The notes: a model not told the origin generated them from the sequence alone. 64,000 bases of DNA from Betaproteobacteria bacterium (GCA_020354125.1 CP070643.1:2048451-2112450), one strand, 5' to 3'; counted from the first letter of the stretch, positions 1 to 8,738 are shown. Program-made: numbers and translations.

Positions 1-321
1 CTGACAGAGGTTGGTCTTTTGCGAGGTGCAATACTCACACTCGCGGCATTCCGGAACGTAGAGCGGTATGACGTGATCGCCCTTATTGAGCGTTTTCACA
101 TCGGGCCCTACATCAACAACCACCCCGGCACCCTCATGGCCAAGAATCGACGGGAACAGGCCTTCGGGATCGGCACCCGACAGCGTGAACTCATCGGTAT
201 GGCAAATGCCGGTTGCTTTTATCTCGACCAAAACCTCGCCGGATTTGGGACCATCGAGATTGACAGTTTCTATGGTTAACGGTGCGCCCGCCTTGTGGGC
301 CACGGCTGCTCGTGTCTGCAT
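1..321 (-). CDS. frmA: S-(hydroxymethyl)glutathione dehydrogenase / class III alcohol dehydrogenase, N-terminal part
   Basis: The first 107 codons are present and the rest lies beyond the left edge. The start is the ATG whose complement is at 319-321, preceded on the minus strand by a G-rich Shine-Dalgarno stretch. The zinc-ADH features are in place: TGICHTDEF (catalytic-zinc Cys, residue 40), GHEGAG (residues 61-66) and a structural-zinc cluster of the form [16 protein letters not shown]. The segment [11 protein letters not shown] is characteristic of the glutathione-dependent formaldehyde dehydrogenase class rather than other medium-chain ADHs. The family oxidises S-hydroxymethylglutathione, the formaldehyde-glutathione adduct, in the cytoplasm. 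An esterase partner (frmB) would lie outside the window if present. Confidence 0.85.
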   Translation of the reverse strand, partial: MQTRAAVAHKAGAPLTIETVNLDGPKSGEVLVEIKATGICHTDEFTLSGADPEGLFPSILGHEGAGVVVDVGPDVKTLNKGDHVIPLYVPECRECEYCTSQKTNLCQ

Positions 322-471
322 GATCCCCCCTGTCCTTTGCCTTGTTGTTGCCGGCGCAAACGAAACCGCGCACCGGTGCCCGCGTCAGGTGCTCAATGTG
401 ACGCTGCCAATTTGCCTGCGCCGCCCGTTGTTCTACGGTGCCTGCCGCTATTGACAGACGAGGCTTACCGC

Positions 472-1464
472 TCAGGTAACAGCGCGCTTTGTTTCGAAAT
501 AGCGGTTACGCAGTGCCGTCTGATTCTCGTAGATTGAGCCTTCTGCGAGCGCCGGCGGCAGCGGCATACGAATCGGGACACGTTCGGTGCGCGGCTCGAT
601 AGTCGATTCGCCGCAGATCATGCGACCGTCGTACTCCTCGAGCGTGCTGAACCGGAGCAGCGGCCAGGCATCCGCCGCGGCGCATTCGTACAACATCAGC
701 TGACGCGGCTTGTCGGATTTGTTCGTCGATGAGCCGTGCACCAGGCGCACGTGATGAAACGAACACGATCCCGCTTTGCCAGTGCAGGCCACGGCCTTGG
801 AGTAGTCAAGGTCCGGCGTTGCAGCCGGGTCCATCGCTCCGCAAAAACGCCCGTCCTGATGATGGTCCCAGATCTTGTCGATCCGGTGCGTTCCGGGCAG
901 TGCCAGCAGTGGTCCATTGTCTTCTTCGACATCGTCGAGCATCACACCTACCGCGAGAATATCGTCGTTGGTGTGAGGGTAGAAAGCCCAGTCCTGATGC
1001 CACTCCACTGCTGCGCCGCAATGCGGCAGCTTCATATTCAATTTTGACCCGTGCAAACGTACATTCGGCCCGAGAAGCGATCGAAGAATCGAAGTCAGCT
1101 TCGGGTGCTTGACGACCTCCCAAAACAACGGGTGCAACTTGTGGGGTGTTTTGATGCGCCGCACACGAGGTTGTTGCGGAGTGTGGGTAGGTTCAAGATC
1201 GTAAACATCGGTGTGGTCGGTGACATCGGCGGCGCCGGCAATCAGCTCAGCAACAACCTTTCGAAGCCGGTCGAGCATCGCCTGGTCAAATACGTTCTCA
1301 ACGACGAGAAAACCGTCTTTCCGGTATGCCCCAAGTTGGGTATCGGTGAGCAAGTTCGTGTACTCCGTAGCAAATATCCAGCAGCAGTCGTTTTCACCGC
1401 TGCGAATCAGGTTTCGTATGGTGGGTGCCTCTTGCGGCGAGTGCCTGACGGCGTTACCACGCAC
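472..1464 (-). CDS. Phytanoyl-CoA dioxygenase (PhyH) family protein
   Basis: A 330-residue Fe(II)/2-oxoglutarate dioxygenase of the PhyH family. The iron-binding HxD is in EWHQDW (His156, Asp158), the distal His is in LVHGS (residue 243), and an Arg about eleven residues later (RQLM) is placed to bind 2-oxoglutarate. The substrate cannot be read from sequence; bacterial members hydroxylate varied small molecules and lipids. The first ~35 residues look unlike the family and no better in-frame start with a good ribosome site was found, so the N-terminus is uncertain. It is on the same strand as the alcohol dehydrogenase but separated by 150 bases, and divergent from the cyclase gene. A second PhyH protein lies at 33201. 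Confidence 0.8.
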   Translation of the reverse strand: MRGNAVRHSPQEAPTIRNLIRSGENDCCWIFATEYTNLLTDTQLGAYRKDGFLVVENVFDQAMLDRLRKVVAELIAGAADVTDHTDVYDLEPTHTPQQPRVRRIKTPHKLHPLFWEVVKHPKLTSILRSLLGPNVRLHGSKLNMKLPHCGAAVEWHQDWAFYPHTNDDILAVGVMLDDVEEDNGPLLALPGTHRIDKIWDHHQDGRFCGAMDPAATPDLDYSKAVACTGKAGSCSFHHVRLVHGSSTNKSDKPRQLMLYECAAADAWPLLRFSTLEEYDGRMICGESTIEPRTERVPIRMPLPPALAEGSIYENQTALRNRYFETKRAVT

Positions 1465-1684
1465 GACAGACCCACGAGAGAGGCGTCAACAGGGTGACAT
1501 TACGGCCGCGCCCATGTCATGTCAACGAAACACGCTGCATCAAAGACTTGCAAGCATTCTCCGCTTGTGCCAAGGTAATATCCTTCTGCGGCCACAGTCA
1601 TATGAGTTCTGGCTGGATGGTACGCAGAAAGACAATAAATAACCCTGTACCAAACCTGTATTCGAGGGGAAGGAGAAGACCCAA

Positions 1685-2800
1685 ATGAAACTCACCGTAA
1701 TTGCAGCAGCTGCAGTCGGCCTGTGCTTCGGCACCACGACGGCAATGGCAGCCGGCGCGCTGGATGGTCCGGTCAACGACGCTCCGATCTCGGAACGTTG
1801 GGCGCCGTCCAAGTTCTGGGGCGGCGGTGACCGTGCCGGTAGTGCAAACCATATGAAGAACTCGGCAAACATCAAGCGCGCTCTGAAAACGATCAAACAG
1901 TACAAAGCCATCAGCGTTGGCAAGTATTATCACCGCGAAGCGCCGGCCTTTGGCCCGCGTATCTGGCACATGGTCATTCCGGGCACACCGACCGGCGGCC
2001 CGTTCGGCAAGAACGCCCTCGTTTATCACGATGAGGTGATCACCACCCAGATCGGTCAAATCCAGACCCAGTTCGACGGGCCGGGCCACATTGGTGTCAA
2101 CACGTCAAAAGGCATGTTCTTCTACAACGGTGTCGATCCGATGAAGAGCTACGAGCGCGGTGCCGGCGGCCAGGTCATGGGCATGGGCCCACTCGGTGTG
2201 GAACATGTCGGTGAACTCGGCTTTGTGTGCCGTCTCGTGGTACTCGACGCAGTTGCCTACAAGAAGTCGATTGGCCAGATCTCGGCCAGCGCAGAAATGC
2301 TGCCGATCCCACAGGGACCCGAGGACGTCGGTGGCATTGTTAGCGCCGATGATGTCAGGGGCATCCTCAAGGCACAGGGCTTGGGTGCCCTGCGCTCAGG
2401 TGACTGCGTTGCGCTGCATACCGGCCAGGGCAACACCTGGAGCAATGATCGCTACAAGTCGATGTCGGCCGAAGAGCGTGCCGCGGCACGCGCCATTTTC
2501 GCCAAGGGTGAGCCCGGCTTCGGTATCAGCGCTTGTGATTACTTCGCGACCCGCAATCTCGCGCTGACCATGGGTGACACCTCAGCAAACGATGCGCAGC
2601 CGGGTAACGAAGAAGCAGGCATGGGTTGGGCGGTGCCATGTCACACCCAACTGCAGACGCGGCTGGGTATGTGGAACCTGGAAAACGTCGACACCAAGTC
2701 GCTGGTCGACAACAAGATCTACGAAGGCGCCTTTATCTGGGCACCGTTGCGGATCATCGGCGCAACGGGCTCGCCCGGCAACCCGATCGTTCTGTACTAA
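1685..2800 (+). CDS. Exported cyclase-family protein (kynurenine formamidase-like fold)
   Basis: A 371-residue protein with a clear signal peptide (MKLTVIAAAAVGLCFGTTTAMA). The start has a strong AAGGAGA ribosome site. The WGGGDRAGSANHM segment near residue 45 and the TQFDGPGH segment are those of the long cyclase family (PF04199), which is about 100 residues longer than kynurenine formamidases. The usual HxGTHxDxPxH metal motif is altered: both early His are Gln (residues 125 and 129), while Asp131, Pro133 and His135 remain. Family members hydrolyse amides or lactones, but the substrate is unknown here. It stands alone and is followed by three hairpins, the last a terminator. Confidence 0.75.
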   Translation: MKLTVIAAAAVGLCFGTTTAMAAGALDGPVNDAPISERWAPSKFWGGGDRAGSANHMKNSANIKRALKTIKQYKAISVGKYYHREAPAFGPRIWHMVIPGTPTGGPFGKNALVYHDEVITTQIGQIQTQFDGPGHIGVNTSKGMFFYNGVDPMKSYERGAGGQVMGMGPLGVEHVGELGFVCRLVVLDAVAYKKSIGQISASAEMLPIPQGPEDVGGIVSADDVRGILKAQGLGALRSGDCVALHTGQGNTWSNDRYKSMSAEERAAARAIFAKGEPGFGISACDYFATRNLALTMGDTSANDAQPGNEEAGMGWAVPCHTQLQTRLGMWNLENVDTKSLVDNKIYEGAFIWAPLRIIGATGSPGNPIVLY

Positions 2801-2816
2801 TCTTGTCGTGTCAGAA

Positions 2817-2881
2817 ACCGGCTAGCCCTGACGGGTAGCCGTGGAAGCAGTAAGCAGGCGTTGCACTCGGTGCGACGCCTG
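2817..2881 (+). other. Two consecutive hairpins in the 3' region of the cyclase gene
   Basis: Hairpin one (about 2818-2841) pairs CGGCTA-G-CCC with GGGTAGCCG around a TGAC loop. Hairpin two (2855-2881) has a 12-bp stem with one G-U pair around TCG: CAGGCGTTGCAC / GTGCGACGCCTG. Neither has a U tract. With the terminator at 2929 they make a three-stem 3' end that could protect the mRNA or be released as a small RNA. The role is inferred; the structure is seen. Confidence 0.5.
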
Positions 2882-2928
2882 GCTCACAAGATAATAACTA
2901 ATAATAACGTTTAGGTAAGTCACTCAGA

Positions 2929-2958
2929 CCGGCAGGGGGAAACCCCCGCCGGTTTTTT
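2929..2958 (+). terminator. Rho-independent terminator after the cyclase gene
   Basis: A stem CCGGC-A-GGGGG / CCCCC-GCCGG with an AAA loop and one bulged A is followed directly by six T residues. It ends the plus-strand transcript that includes the cyclase gene and the two hairpins before it. Confidence 0.9.
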
Positions 2959-2994
2959 ATTTGCGTTTGTTGCCGCGCCCGACTACGCACCAAT

Positions 2995-3039
2995 ACTGAT
3001 TGACCCGGCACTGATTGACCCGATACTGATTGACCCGGT
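2995..3039. repeat. 15-bp tandem repeat, three copies
   Basis: Three head-to-tail copies of ACTGATTGACCCGGC (the second copy ends GAT, the third ends GGT) lie just beyond the stop codon of the minus-strand hydratase gene. The repeat is noncoding on both strands as far as can be seen. Confidence 0.9.
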
Positions 3040-3045
3040 GGCGCG

Positions 3046-3846
3046 TTACTTCGTGACGCGGATAGCGACACCTCCCAGCGCGTCGATCTCGATGCGCGCA
3101 GTGTCGCCGGTGTCGAGCCATTTGGTTTCCACCACACTGCCAAGCAGCACGAATTCGCCTTGTTTCAGACCCATACCGCGTTCCGCTCGGGATCGGGCGA
3201 GCCACGCCAGCGCGTCGAGCGGGTGACCCATGATCAGCCCGCCGGTGCCGCGCCCGACTTCCTTGTCATTGATTATTGTCACTCCACTAAGGGCGGTCAG
3301 GTCCAGCCCGCGCCATTCAACGACCGGCTCACCGAGCACACAACCACTGTCAAAGAAGTCATCTCCAATGAGCGTCGGCACCCCCAGTTCGCTATAGTTG
3401 CGGTAGCGATCATCGACGATCTCCATGGCGGCCATTACAGCATGCACCGCCGGCGCAATGCTGTCGCGGGTGAACGGTCCGTCAGTAGGGAAAACGTTGC
3501 GGCCCAACTCGACAGCGATTTCGCACTCGATGCCGAGTTTGACGAAACCCGAGCGCGGCACCTTCGCGGAACCATGCCGCACCGTTTCCGCGAACACATC
3601 ACCGGCACATGGGTTGGGAATCCCGAGGAACGCTTGCATAACGGGTGTAGTGCAACCGATCTTGTGACCGACCACCCGTCCCAGTCCAGATTTGCTCAGC
3701 AGTCGATTGACCTCGATCTGCAGCGCGTAGCCCTGCGCCTCGTCCTGCGGACGCGACCGTGGCGACAGCGCCTCGATCGGCGTCAGGTCTAATCGCTGTC
3801 GAACAATGCGTTCGGCAGCGCGTTTCCATCGCTTGGTATCGGTCAT
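3046..3846 (-). CDS. 2-keto-4-pentenoate hydratase / 2-oxo-3-hexenedioate decarboxylase family protein
   Basis: About 266 residues, the usual length of the MhpD/DmpE/DmpH family, when started at the ATG at 3846 (MTDTKRWKRAAERI); a longer open frame upstream to 4122 looks noncoding. The family segments GHKIGCT, ECEIAVELGR and GDDFFDSGCVLG, and the late LLGSVVETKW segment, are all present. These metal-dependent enzymes hydrate dienols or decarboxylate oxo-acids in meta-cleavage and related pathways. The gene is divergent from the ABC transporter operon with about 300 bases between them and may share its control region. Which of the two reactions it performs cannot be decided from sequence. Confidence 0.75.
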   Translation of the reverse strand: MTDTKRWKRAAERIVRQRLDLTPIEALSPRSRPQDEAQGYALQIEVNRLLSKSGLGRVVGHKIGCTTPVMQAFLGIPNPCAGDVFAETVRHGSAKVPRSGFVKLGIECEIAVELGRNVFPTDGPFTRDSIAPAVHAVMAAMEIVDDRYRNYSELGVPTLIGDDFFDSGCVLGEPVVEWRGLDLTALSGVTIINDKEVGRGTGGLIMGHPLDALAWLARSRAERGMGLKQGEFVLLGSVVETKWLDTGDTARIEIDALGGVAIRVTK

Positions 3847-4092
3847 GACAAACTGCTTCAAGGCAAACTTGATCGTACTCTTTTTTGCTGATGATCGTTG
3901 CAATTCGTCTCCAAACAGCGACAAATATGCGTGCAGCATGACGTTGGTACGCACGCTGGACTTACGAAACTTGACGGCAAAGACCACAGGCCAAACAATG
4001 GCGAAATAACAAGAGGCGTGCATGCGACCACGGACTTGCAAAACAGTCACTCGTCGGTGACGTGCAGTACGAAGCCCGCAAACCGTTTTTAC

Positions 4093-4104
4093 GAAACGAG
4101 TTTC
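4093..4104. promoter_or_regulatory. Candidate operator upstream of the ABC transporter operon
   Basis: A perfect inverted repeat GAAAC-GA-GTTTC lies 39-50 bases before the start of the binding-protein gene. Its size and core resemble operators of LacI-family sugar regulators. No LacI-type regulator gene is present in the window, so the assignment is tentative. Confidence 0.35.
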
Positions 4105-4142
4105 ATCTGACTTAACAAACATAAAGTGATATCAGGAGAACA

Positions 4143-5663
4143 ATGATGATCAATCGGTTTTTCCCGCGTGGCGGCCTGGCCTCCGGCAAGAGCGTCCTTT
4201 GGGTTTGCTTCGCTGCGGCCGTGCTTGCTTTATCGGGTTGCGGCAAGGACGAAGCTGACACAGCCTCGAGCCAAGCCGTTGACACGGAGGGCAAAAGCGC
4301 AGCTCAGGTTGCAGTTGAAGCAGCAAAGCCGCTATGTGAAGGCGGCAAGACCATAACCATCGTCTGGGAGGCGGGCCTTCAGTCGCTGGATCCACTTAAC
4401 TTCTCGGGCCCGAAATGGGAAGCCGAAACCGGCTGCAAGGTTAAGGTCGTGGAAGTTCCGGTGGCCGAGATGTTTACCAAGATCATGCAGGAATATCGTG
4501 CCAACACCGGTGCCTATGACGCGCTGAACGTGATACCAGCATGGATGCCCGATCTGGCCCAGGCCGGCGCACTCGAGCAACTCGATTCCTATGTCGACAA
4601 GTACGGCTACCGCGGTGAGCTGCAAACCATTGCTGCGACCTACCGTGACAATCAGATGACTGTAGACGGCAAGATCTACGGCTTCCCGGATGACGGCGAT
4701 GTGTTCCTGATGTATTACCGCAAGGACATTTTCGCGCGTGAGGACCTGCAGAAGGCATACAAGGAAAAATTCGGGCGTGACCTGGAAGTGCCAACGACGT
4801 GGCCGCAGTTCATCGAAGTCGGACAGTTCCTGACCGATGCTCTCAAGAGCGAAGGCATATACGGCGCCGCGATGTTCCGCGAGCCGGGTTACGGCAACTT
4901 CATGTTTCAGGAACGTTTCCGCAACGAAGGCGGCAAGTTCTTCGATGCCGACATGAAAGCGACCGTCAACGGCCCTGAAGGATTAAAGGTGTTCCAGGAT
5001 TGGCTAACCGAGAACAAGTTCATGCCGGCTGGCGTGGAGAAGTTCGGGTTTGTCGAGAATCTGGCGGTGTTCCTCAAGGGCGAGTCGGCGATGACGATTT
5101 CCTGGCCACCGTATGGTCGCTTCGCAGCCGGATATCTCGCCGATGAAGAAGCCTTGTCATGGGTGCCAAAATCACAGATCGCTGACAAGGTCGGCTACGC
5201 ATTACCGCCCGGCGGACACCCTGAACTTGCAGCCGGTTTTGCCTTGTCTGTCGCGTCAACCTCGAAGAACAAGGAAGCGGCCTACCTTTTCATCCAATGG
5301 CTCAACAGTGAGGAAATCAGCAATGAACGCGTGCAGCTGCCTTATGCGTTGCGCGATCCTTTCCGTGACTCGCATTTCACCAACGAGGGCTACATTGCAC
5401 TGTGGCCGGATGCTAAGGACTATCTGGCAGCGCTCGGAGATGCCGCGCAGACAGGATTGCTGGACCTGTCACTGATCCAGACCGACAAGTATGAGGAAGC
5501 ATTGCGTCAAGGCATCAGCAGACTGTGGGCCGGTGACGATCCGCAGCAGATTCTGGACAAGATCGCAGCCGATTGGGACGCCGTCACCGAGCAGGTCGGC
5601 GTCGACAAGCAGCGCGCTGTCTACGAAAGCTGGGCCTCGAAGTCAGGAGCATATCCAGGCTAA
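4143..5663 (+). CDS. ABC transporter substrate-binding lipoprotein (sugar type)
   Basis: A 506-residue extracellular solute-binding protein of the MalE/UgpB type. It has a lipoprotein signal with lipobox LSGC (Cys33), so it is anchored in the periplasm. The segment YDALNVIPAWMPDLAQAG near residue 125 and YGFPDDGDVFLMYYRKD near residue 180 are typical of carbohydrate-binding proteins. AGGAGA precedes tandem ATGATG start codons. It heads an operon with two permeases, an ATPase and an ApnL-like enzyme. It is separated from the permeases by 213 bases that contain a terminator-like hairpin, which would give binding protein in excess over the membrane parts. The ligand is not readable from sequence; a sugar or sugar acid is most likely. 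Confidence 0.88.
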   Translation: MMINRFFPRGGLASGKSVLWVCFAAAVLALSGCGKDEADTASSQAVDTEGKSAAQVAVEAAKPLCEGGKTITIVWEAGLQSLDPLNFSGPKWEAETGCKVKVVEVPVAEMFTKIMQEYRANTGAYDALNVIPAWMPDLAQAGALEQLDSYVDKYGYRGELQTIAATYRDNQMTVDGKIYGFPDDGDVFLMYYRKDIFAREDLQKAYKEKFGRDLEVPTTWPQFIEVGQFLTDALKSEGIYGAAMFREPGYGNFMFQERFRNEGGKFFDADMKATVNGPEGLKVFQDWLTENKFMPAGVEKFGFVENLAVFLKGESAMTISWPPYGRFAAGYLADEEALSWVPKSQIADKVGYALPPGGHPELAAGFALSVASTSKNKEAAYLFIQWLNSEEISNERVQLPYALRDPFRDSHFTNEGYIALWPDAKDYLAALGDAAQTGLLDLSLIQTDKYEEALRQGISRLWAGDDPQQILDKIAADWDAVTEQVGVDKQRAVYESWASKSGAYPG

Positions 5664-5690
5664 CCACTGCAATAACGTCCTGTACCAAGC

Positions 5691-5719
5691 TCACGGCGCC
5701 GAACGGCGCCGTGATTTTT
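5691..5719 (+). terminator. Intercistronic terminator/attenuator between binding protein and permeases
   Basis: A perfect 11-bp stem TCACGGCGCCG / CGGCGCCGTGA closed by two bases is followed by TTTTT. It sits 28 bases after the binding-protein stop and before the permease genes on the same strand. Partial read-through would set the expression ratio within the operon. Confidence 0.85.
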
Positions 5720-5876
5720 GTAGCAGTCGTTGTAATTGGTGCGGTATGTCGGGAACAAGCGTGGCGAGCGCGGCAGACCGCATCAGCTTTTTTTCGCAAA
5801 CTGGTAGAGGCGGGCCCCGGCCCGCATTCTATTCTGTATGCTTGCAGAACAATAACTAGACGCACGGGGGGAATTC

Positions 5877-6773
5877 GTGTCTGCCGCCGGCACGATAAAG
5901 AAACCGCAACTGGCTGAGCAGGGGTTCAAATACCAGCTGATCGCGCCGTCGATCTTCGTCTTGCTGCTGATCGGCATTTTCCCGCTGGTATACCTGTTGA
6001 TCGTGAGCTTTCAGGGCATCACGATGATGGACAACGACACCAGTTTCCACGGCCTGCGAAACTATGCCGCGCTGTTTGGCGACACGCGGCTGTGGGAAGC
6101 GCTGCTACACACGCTGTTGTTCACCGCAATCGCATTGCCGCTGGAACTGATCCTTGGGCTACTGATGGCGCAGCTGTTTATCGACCACTTGCCGGGGCGG
6201 CAAGTCTTCGTGGCGCTACTGGTGTTGCCTGTGGTCATCGCGCCCATCGTATCGGGCGCGACGTGGTCACTGATGTTCGATAACCGCTTCGGCCCCATCA
6301 ACCAGATCATCGGCTGGCTTACCGGCGAGGAGGCAACCTTGCTGTGGACAATCAGCCCAGACCTGGTCTATCCGGCCATTCTGGTTGCGGAAATCTGGCA
6401 ATGGACACCGTTCATGTTCTTGTTGCTGTTGGCGGCACTTTCGGGGGTGGACAAGTCGCAACTGGAAGCGGCCTCGATCGACGGCGCCGGCTACTGGCGA
6501 ATTTTCTTTCGCATTGTTCTGCCAGCAATCTGGCCGGTGATGGCTGTCGCTATCCTGATCCGCGGCCTGGATTTGTTCCGTCTGTTCGATATCGTATGGG
6601 CGTTGACCCGCGGTGGACCGGGCACCATGACTGAAACCATTTCGATTTTCACCTATGTAAAGGGATTTCAGCAGTTTGAAACGAGCTACACCGCCGCAGT
6701 CGCGCTCATCATCATCATATTGCTGTCCCTTGTGGTGTTCCTCGCATTAAGACGCGTGGGATTGTCACGATGA
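5877..6773 (+). CDS. ABC transporter permease (MalF/UgpA type)
   Basis: A 298-residue inner-membrane protein with six or so membrane spans and the conserved coupling segment EAASIDGAGYWRIFFRIVLPA near residues 197-217, where the cytoplasmic loop meets the ATPase. The start is GTG with a GGGGGGA ribosome site. Its stop overlaps the next permease by four bases (ATGA), so the two are translationally coupled. The paired, unequal permeases are standard for carbohydrate-uptake family 1 transporters. Confidence 0.9.
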   Translation: MSAAGTIKKPQLAEQGFKYQLIAPSIFVLLLIGIFPLVYLLIVSFQGITMMDNDTSFHGLRNYAALFGDTRLWEALLHTLLFTAIALPLELILGLLMAQLFIDHLPGRQVFVALLVLPVVIAPIVSGATWSLMFDNRFGPINQIIGWLTGEEATLLWTISPDLVYPAILVAEIWQWTPFMFLLLLAALSGVDKSQLEAASIDGAGYWRIFFRIVLPAIWPVMAVAILIRGLDLFRLFDIVWALTRGGPGTMTETISIFTYVKGFQQFETSYTAAVALIIIILLSLVVFLALRRVGLSR

Positions 6774-7600
6774 AACGTTCGCGACGCCGAAGTCTTCGCC
6801 TGGGGCTGCGTTACGTCGCAGCAATCGTGTTGACCCTGATGTTCCTGTTCCCGATCTATTGGCTTTTCATGATTTCGTTCAAGACCGCCGACGAAATCTT
6901 CTCCTACCCGCCGGTATGGTGGCCGGAGAGCCTTCAATTCGGCAGCTACGTCGTGTTGTTCAAGGACGGTGACGCGGCAACGGTTGGAAACAGTCTGATT
7001 GTTGCTGGCGTCAGTACGGCGTTGGCAATGTTTCTCGGAACCATCTGCGCCTACAGCCTGGCGCGCTTCAAAACCGGCGGTGAAAACCTGGCGAACTGGA
7101 TCATTTCACAAAGAATGGTGCCGCCCGTCGCGATCGTCTTTCCGGTGTTCCTGCTGTATGTCTGGTTCGGCTTGGTCGACACCTATTTCGGGCTGATCCT
7201 GTTGTACACAGCATTCAATCTCCCATATGTCATCTGGATGATGCGCGGTTACATACTCGACATTCCAATTGCCCTTGAACAAGCTGCCCTGGTAGACGGC
7301 TACAGCCGCTGGCAAGTACTGTGGAAAGTCGTTTTCCCAATGTGTCGCGCCGGCCTTTTCGCCACGGCGATTTTCACGTTTGTCTTTGCCTGGAACGATT
7401 TCATTTTCGCTTTGGTGCTGACACGAACCGAAGTGACAACCTACACGGTTCAGGTAACGCACTACTTCGGCGGCCAATCGAATTTGTGGGCGAAGATTTC
7501 CGCGATGTCGGTGCTGGGAACAGTGCCGATCTTTATCGTCGTTGCTTTCATGCAGAAGTACCTGGTACGTGGCATCTCGCTTGGAGCGGTCAAAGGGTGA
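6770..7600 (+). CDS. ABC transporter permease (MalG/UgpE type)
   Basis: A 276-residue second permease. A first span near residue 20 is followed by a periplasmic segment, and the EAA loop reads LEQAALVDGYSRWQVLWKV near residues 166-184. Its length and the C-terminal segment RGISLGAVKG are usual for MalG-like proteins. It overlaps the upstream permease by four bases and is followed after 37 bases by the ATPase gene. Confidence 0.9.
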   Translation: MKRSRRRSLRLGLRYVAAIVLTLMFLFPIYWLFMISFKTADEIFSYPPVWWPESLQFGSYVVLFKDGDAATVGNSLIVAGVSTALAMFLGTICAYSLARFKTGGENLANWIISQRMVPPVAIVFPVFLLYVWFGLVDTYFGLILLYTAFNLPYVIWMMRGYILDIPIALEQAALVDGYSRWQVLWKVVFPMCRAGLFATAIFTFVFAWNDFIFALVLTRTEVTTYTVQVTHYFGGQSNLWAKISAMSVLGTVPIFIVVAFMQKYLVRGISLGAVKG

Positions 7601-7637
7601 ATATGGCGCAACACGGGCAGAACGTTAATTCGAAACC

Positions 7638-8738
7638 ATGGCTGATCTGAAAATTACGGGACTCGACAAGTACTACGGCTCAGTGCACGCGGTGCGCGGT
7701 GTCGATCTGGAAATACCAGCTGGAGAATTTACCGTGCTGGTAGGACAGTCCGGTTGCGGCAAGAGCACGCTGTTGAGAACCATCGCCGGATTGGAAGACA
7801 TCAGCGAAGGCACGATTGAGATCGCCGGCCAGGTCGTGAACGACCTGGAACCGCGCAATCGCGATATTGCGATGGTATTCCAGAACTATGCGCTGTATCC
7901 GTACATGAAGGTGTACGACAATATCGCGTTCGGCTTACGGGCGCGCAAGACACCGAAAGACGAAATCGACACAAAGGTCCATCGGGCAGCGCAAATGCTG
8001 GCCATTGACCATTTGCTAGACCGCTATCCGCGTCAACTCTCCGGAGGACAATTGCAGCGCGTTGCAATTGGCCGCGCTGTGGTCCGTAATGCACGCCTCT
8101 ATTTGTTTGACGAGCCATTATCCAATCTGGACGCCCAGCTTCGCGACGAGATGCGCGGCGAGATCAAACGGCTGCACCAGGAACTGGGCAAAACCATGAT
8201 CTATGTCACGCATGATCAGATCGAGGCGATGACCATGGCTGACAGAATCGTGCTGTTACGCGACGGGCGCATCGAGCAGCAAGGTTCACCGCTGGACCTG
8301 TATGAACGGCCGGCAACGAAATACGTTGCAGGTTTTCTCGGCTCGCCTTCGATGAATTTTGTCCCCGCTGAGCTTGTTGCAGACGGCAACGGGCTGGTAC
8401 TGCGTCTGTCCGACGGTGCGACACTCGCGCTGCCAGCGGATCGTGTGGAGCACTTTAGCGCCCACCGCGACAAGACCGTGACCCTCGGGGTGAGACCAGA
8501 ACACATCACTCGCGCGGCCGGCAATGAGATGCGCTCTGGCGTGATCCAACATGAGGTCACCATCGACCTGATCCAGCCGACTGGTTCACGCACATTTGCA
8601 ACCTTTTTACTTGGCGGAACTGAAACAGTCGCTGAATTGAAACCGCACGACGTATCCGCAGTAAACGAACAAGTGACGCTGGCGATCGATATGAACCGGG
8701 TGGTACTCATCGATCCCGAGTCCGAGGCAGTCCTGTAG
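7638..8738 (+). CDS. ABC transporter ATP-binding protein (MalK/UgpC type)
   Basis: A 366-residue ATPase that energises the transporter. Walker A is GQSGCGKST (near residue 37), the signature is LSGGQLQR, and Walker B is LYLFDEPLSNLD, followed by the switch His in YVTHDQ. The last ~130 residues form the regulatory TOBE/OB region of the MalK-UgpC class (GVRPEHI near residue 285). The ribosome site before the ATG is weak, suggesting translation coupled to the upstream permease. There is no sign of inactivation. Confidence 0.93.
   Translation: MADLKITGLDKYYGSVHAVRGVDLEIPAGEFTVLVGQSGCGKSTLLRTIAGLEDISEGTIEIAGQVVNDLEPRNRDIAMVFQNYALYPYMKVYDNIAFGLRARKTPKDEIDTKVHRAAQMLAIDHLLDRYPRQLSGGQLQRVAIGRAVVRNARLYLFDEPLSNLDAQLRDEMRGEIKRLHQELGKTMIYVTHDQIEAMTMADRIVLLRDGRIEQQGSPLDLYERPATKYVAGFLGSPSMNFVPAELVADGNGLVLRLSDGATLALPADRVEHFSAHRDKTVTLGVRPEHITRAAGNEMRSGVIQHEVTIDLIQPTGSRTFATFLLGGTETVAELKPHDVSAVNEQVTLAIDMNRVVLIDPESEAVL

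Noticed and set aside
3046..4122. Hydratase starting at 4122
   Set aside because: The upstream part has unusual composition and would make the protein about 90 residues too long for the family; the ATG at 3846 fits.
5810..5825. GCGGGCCCCGGCCCGC hairpin before the first permease as a terminator
   Set aside because: It lacks a T tract and has an awkward loop; at most an accessory structure.
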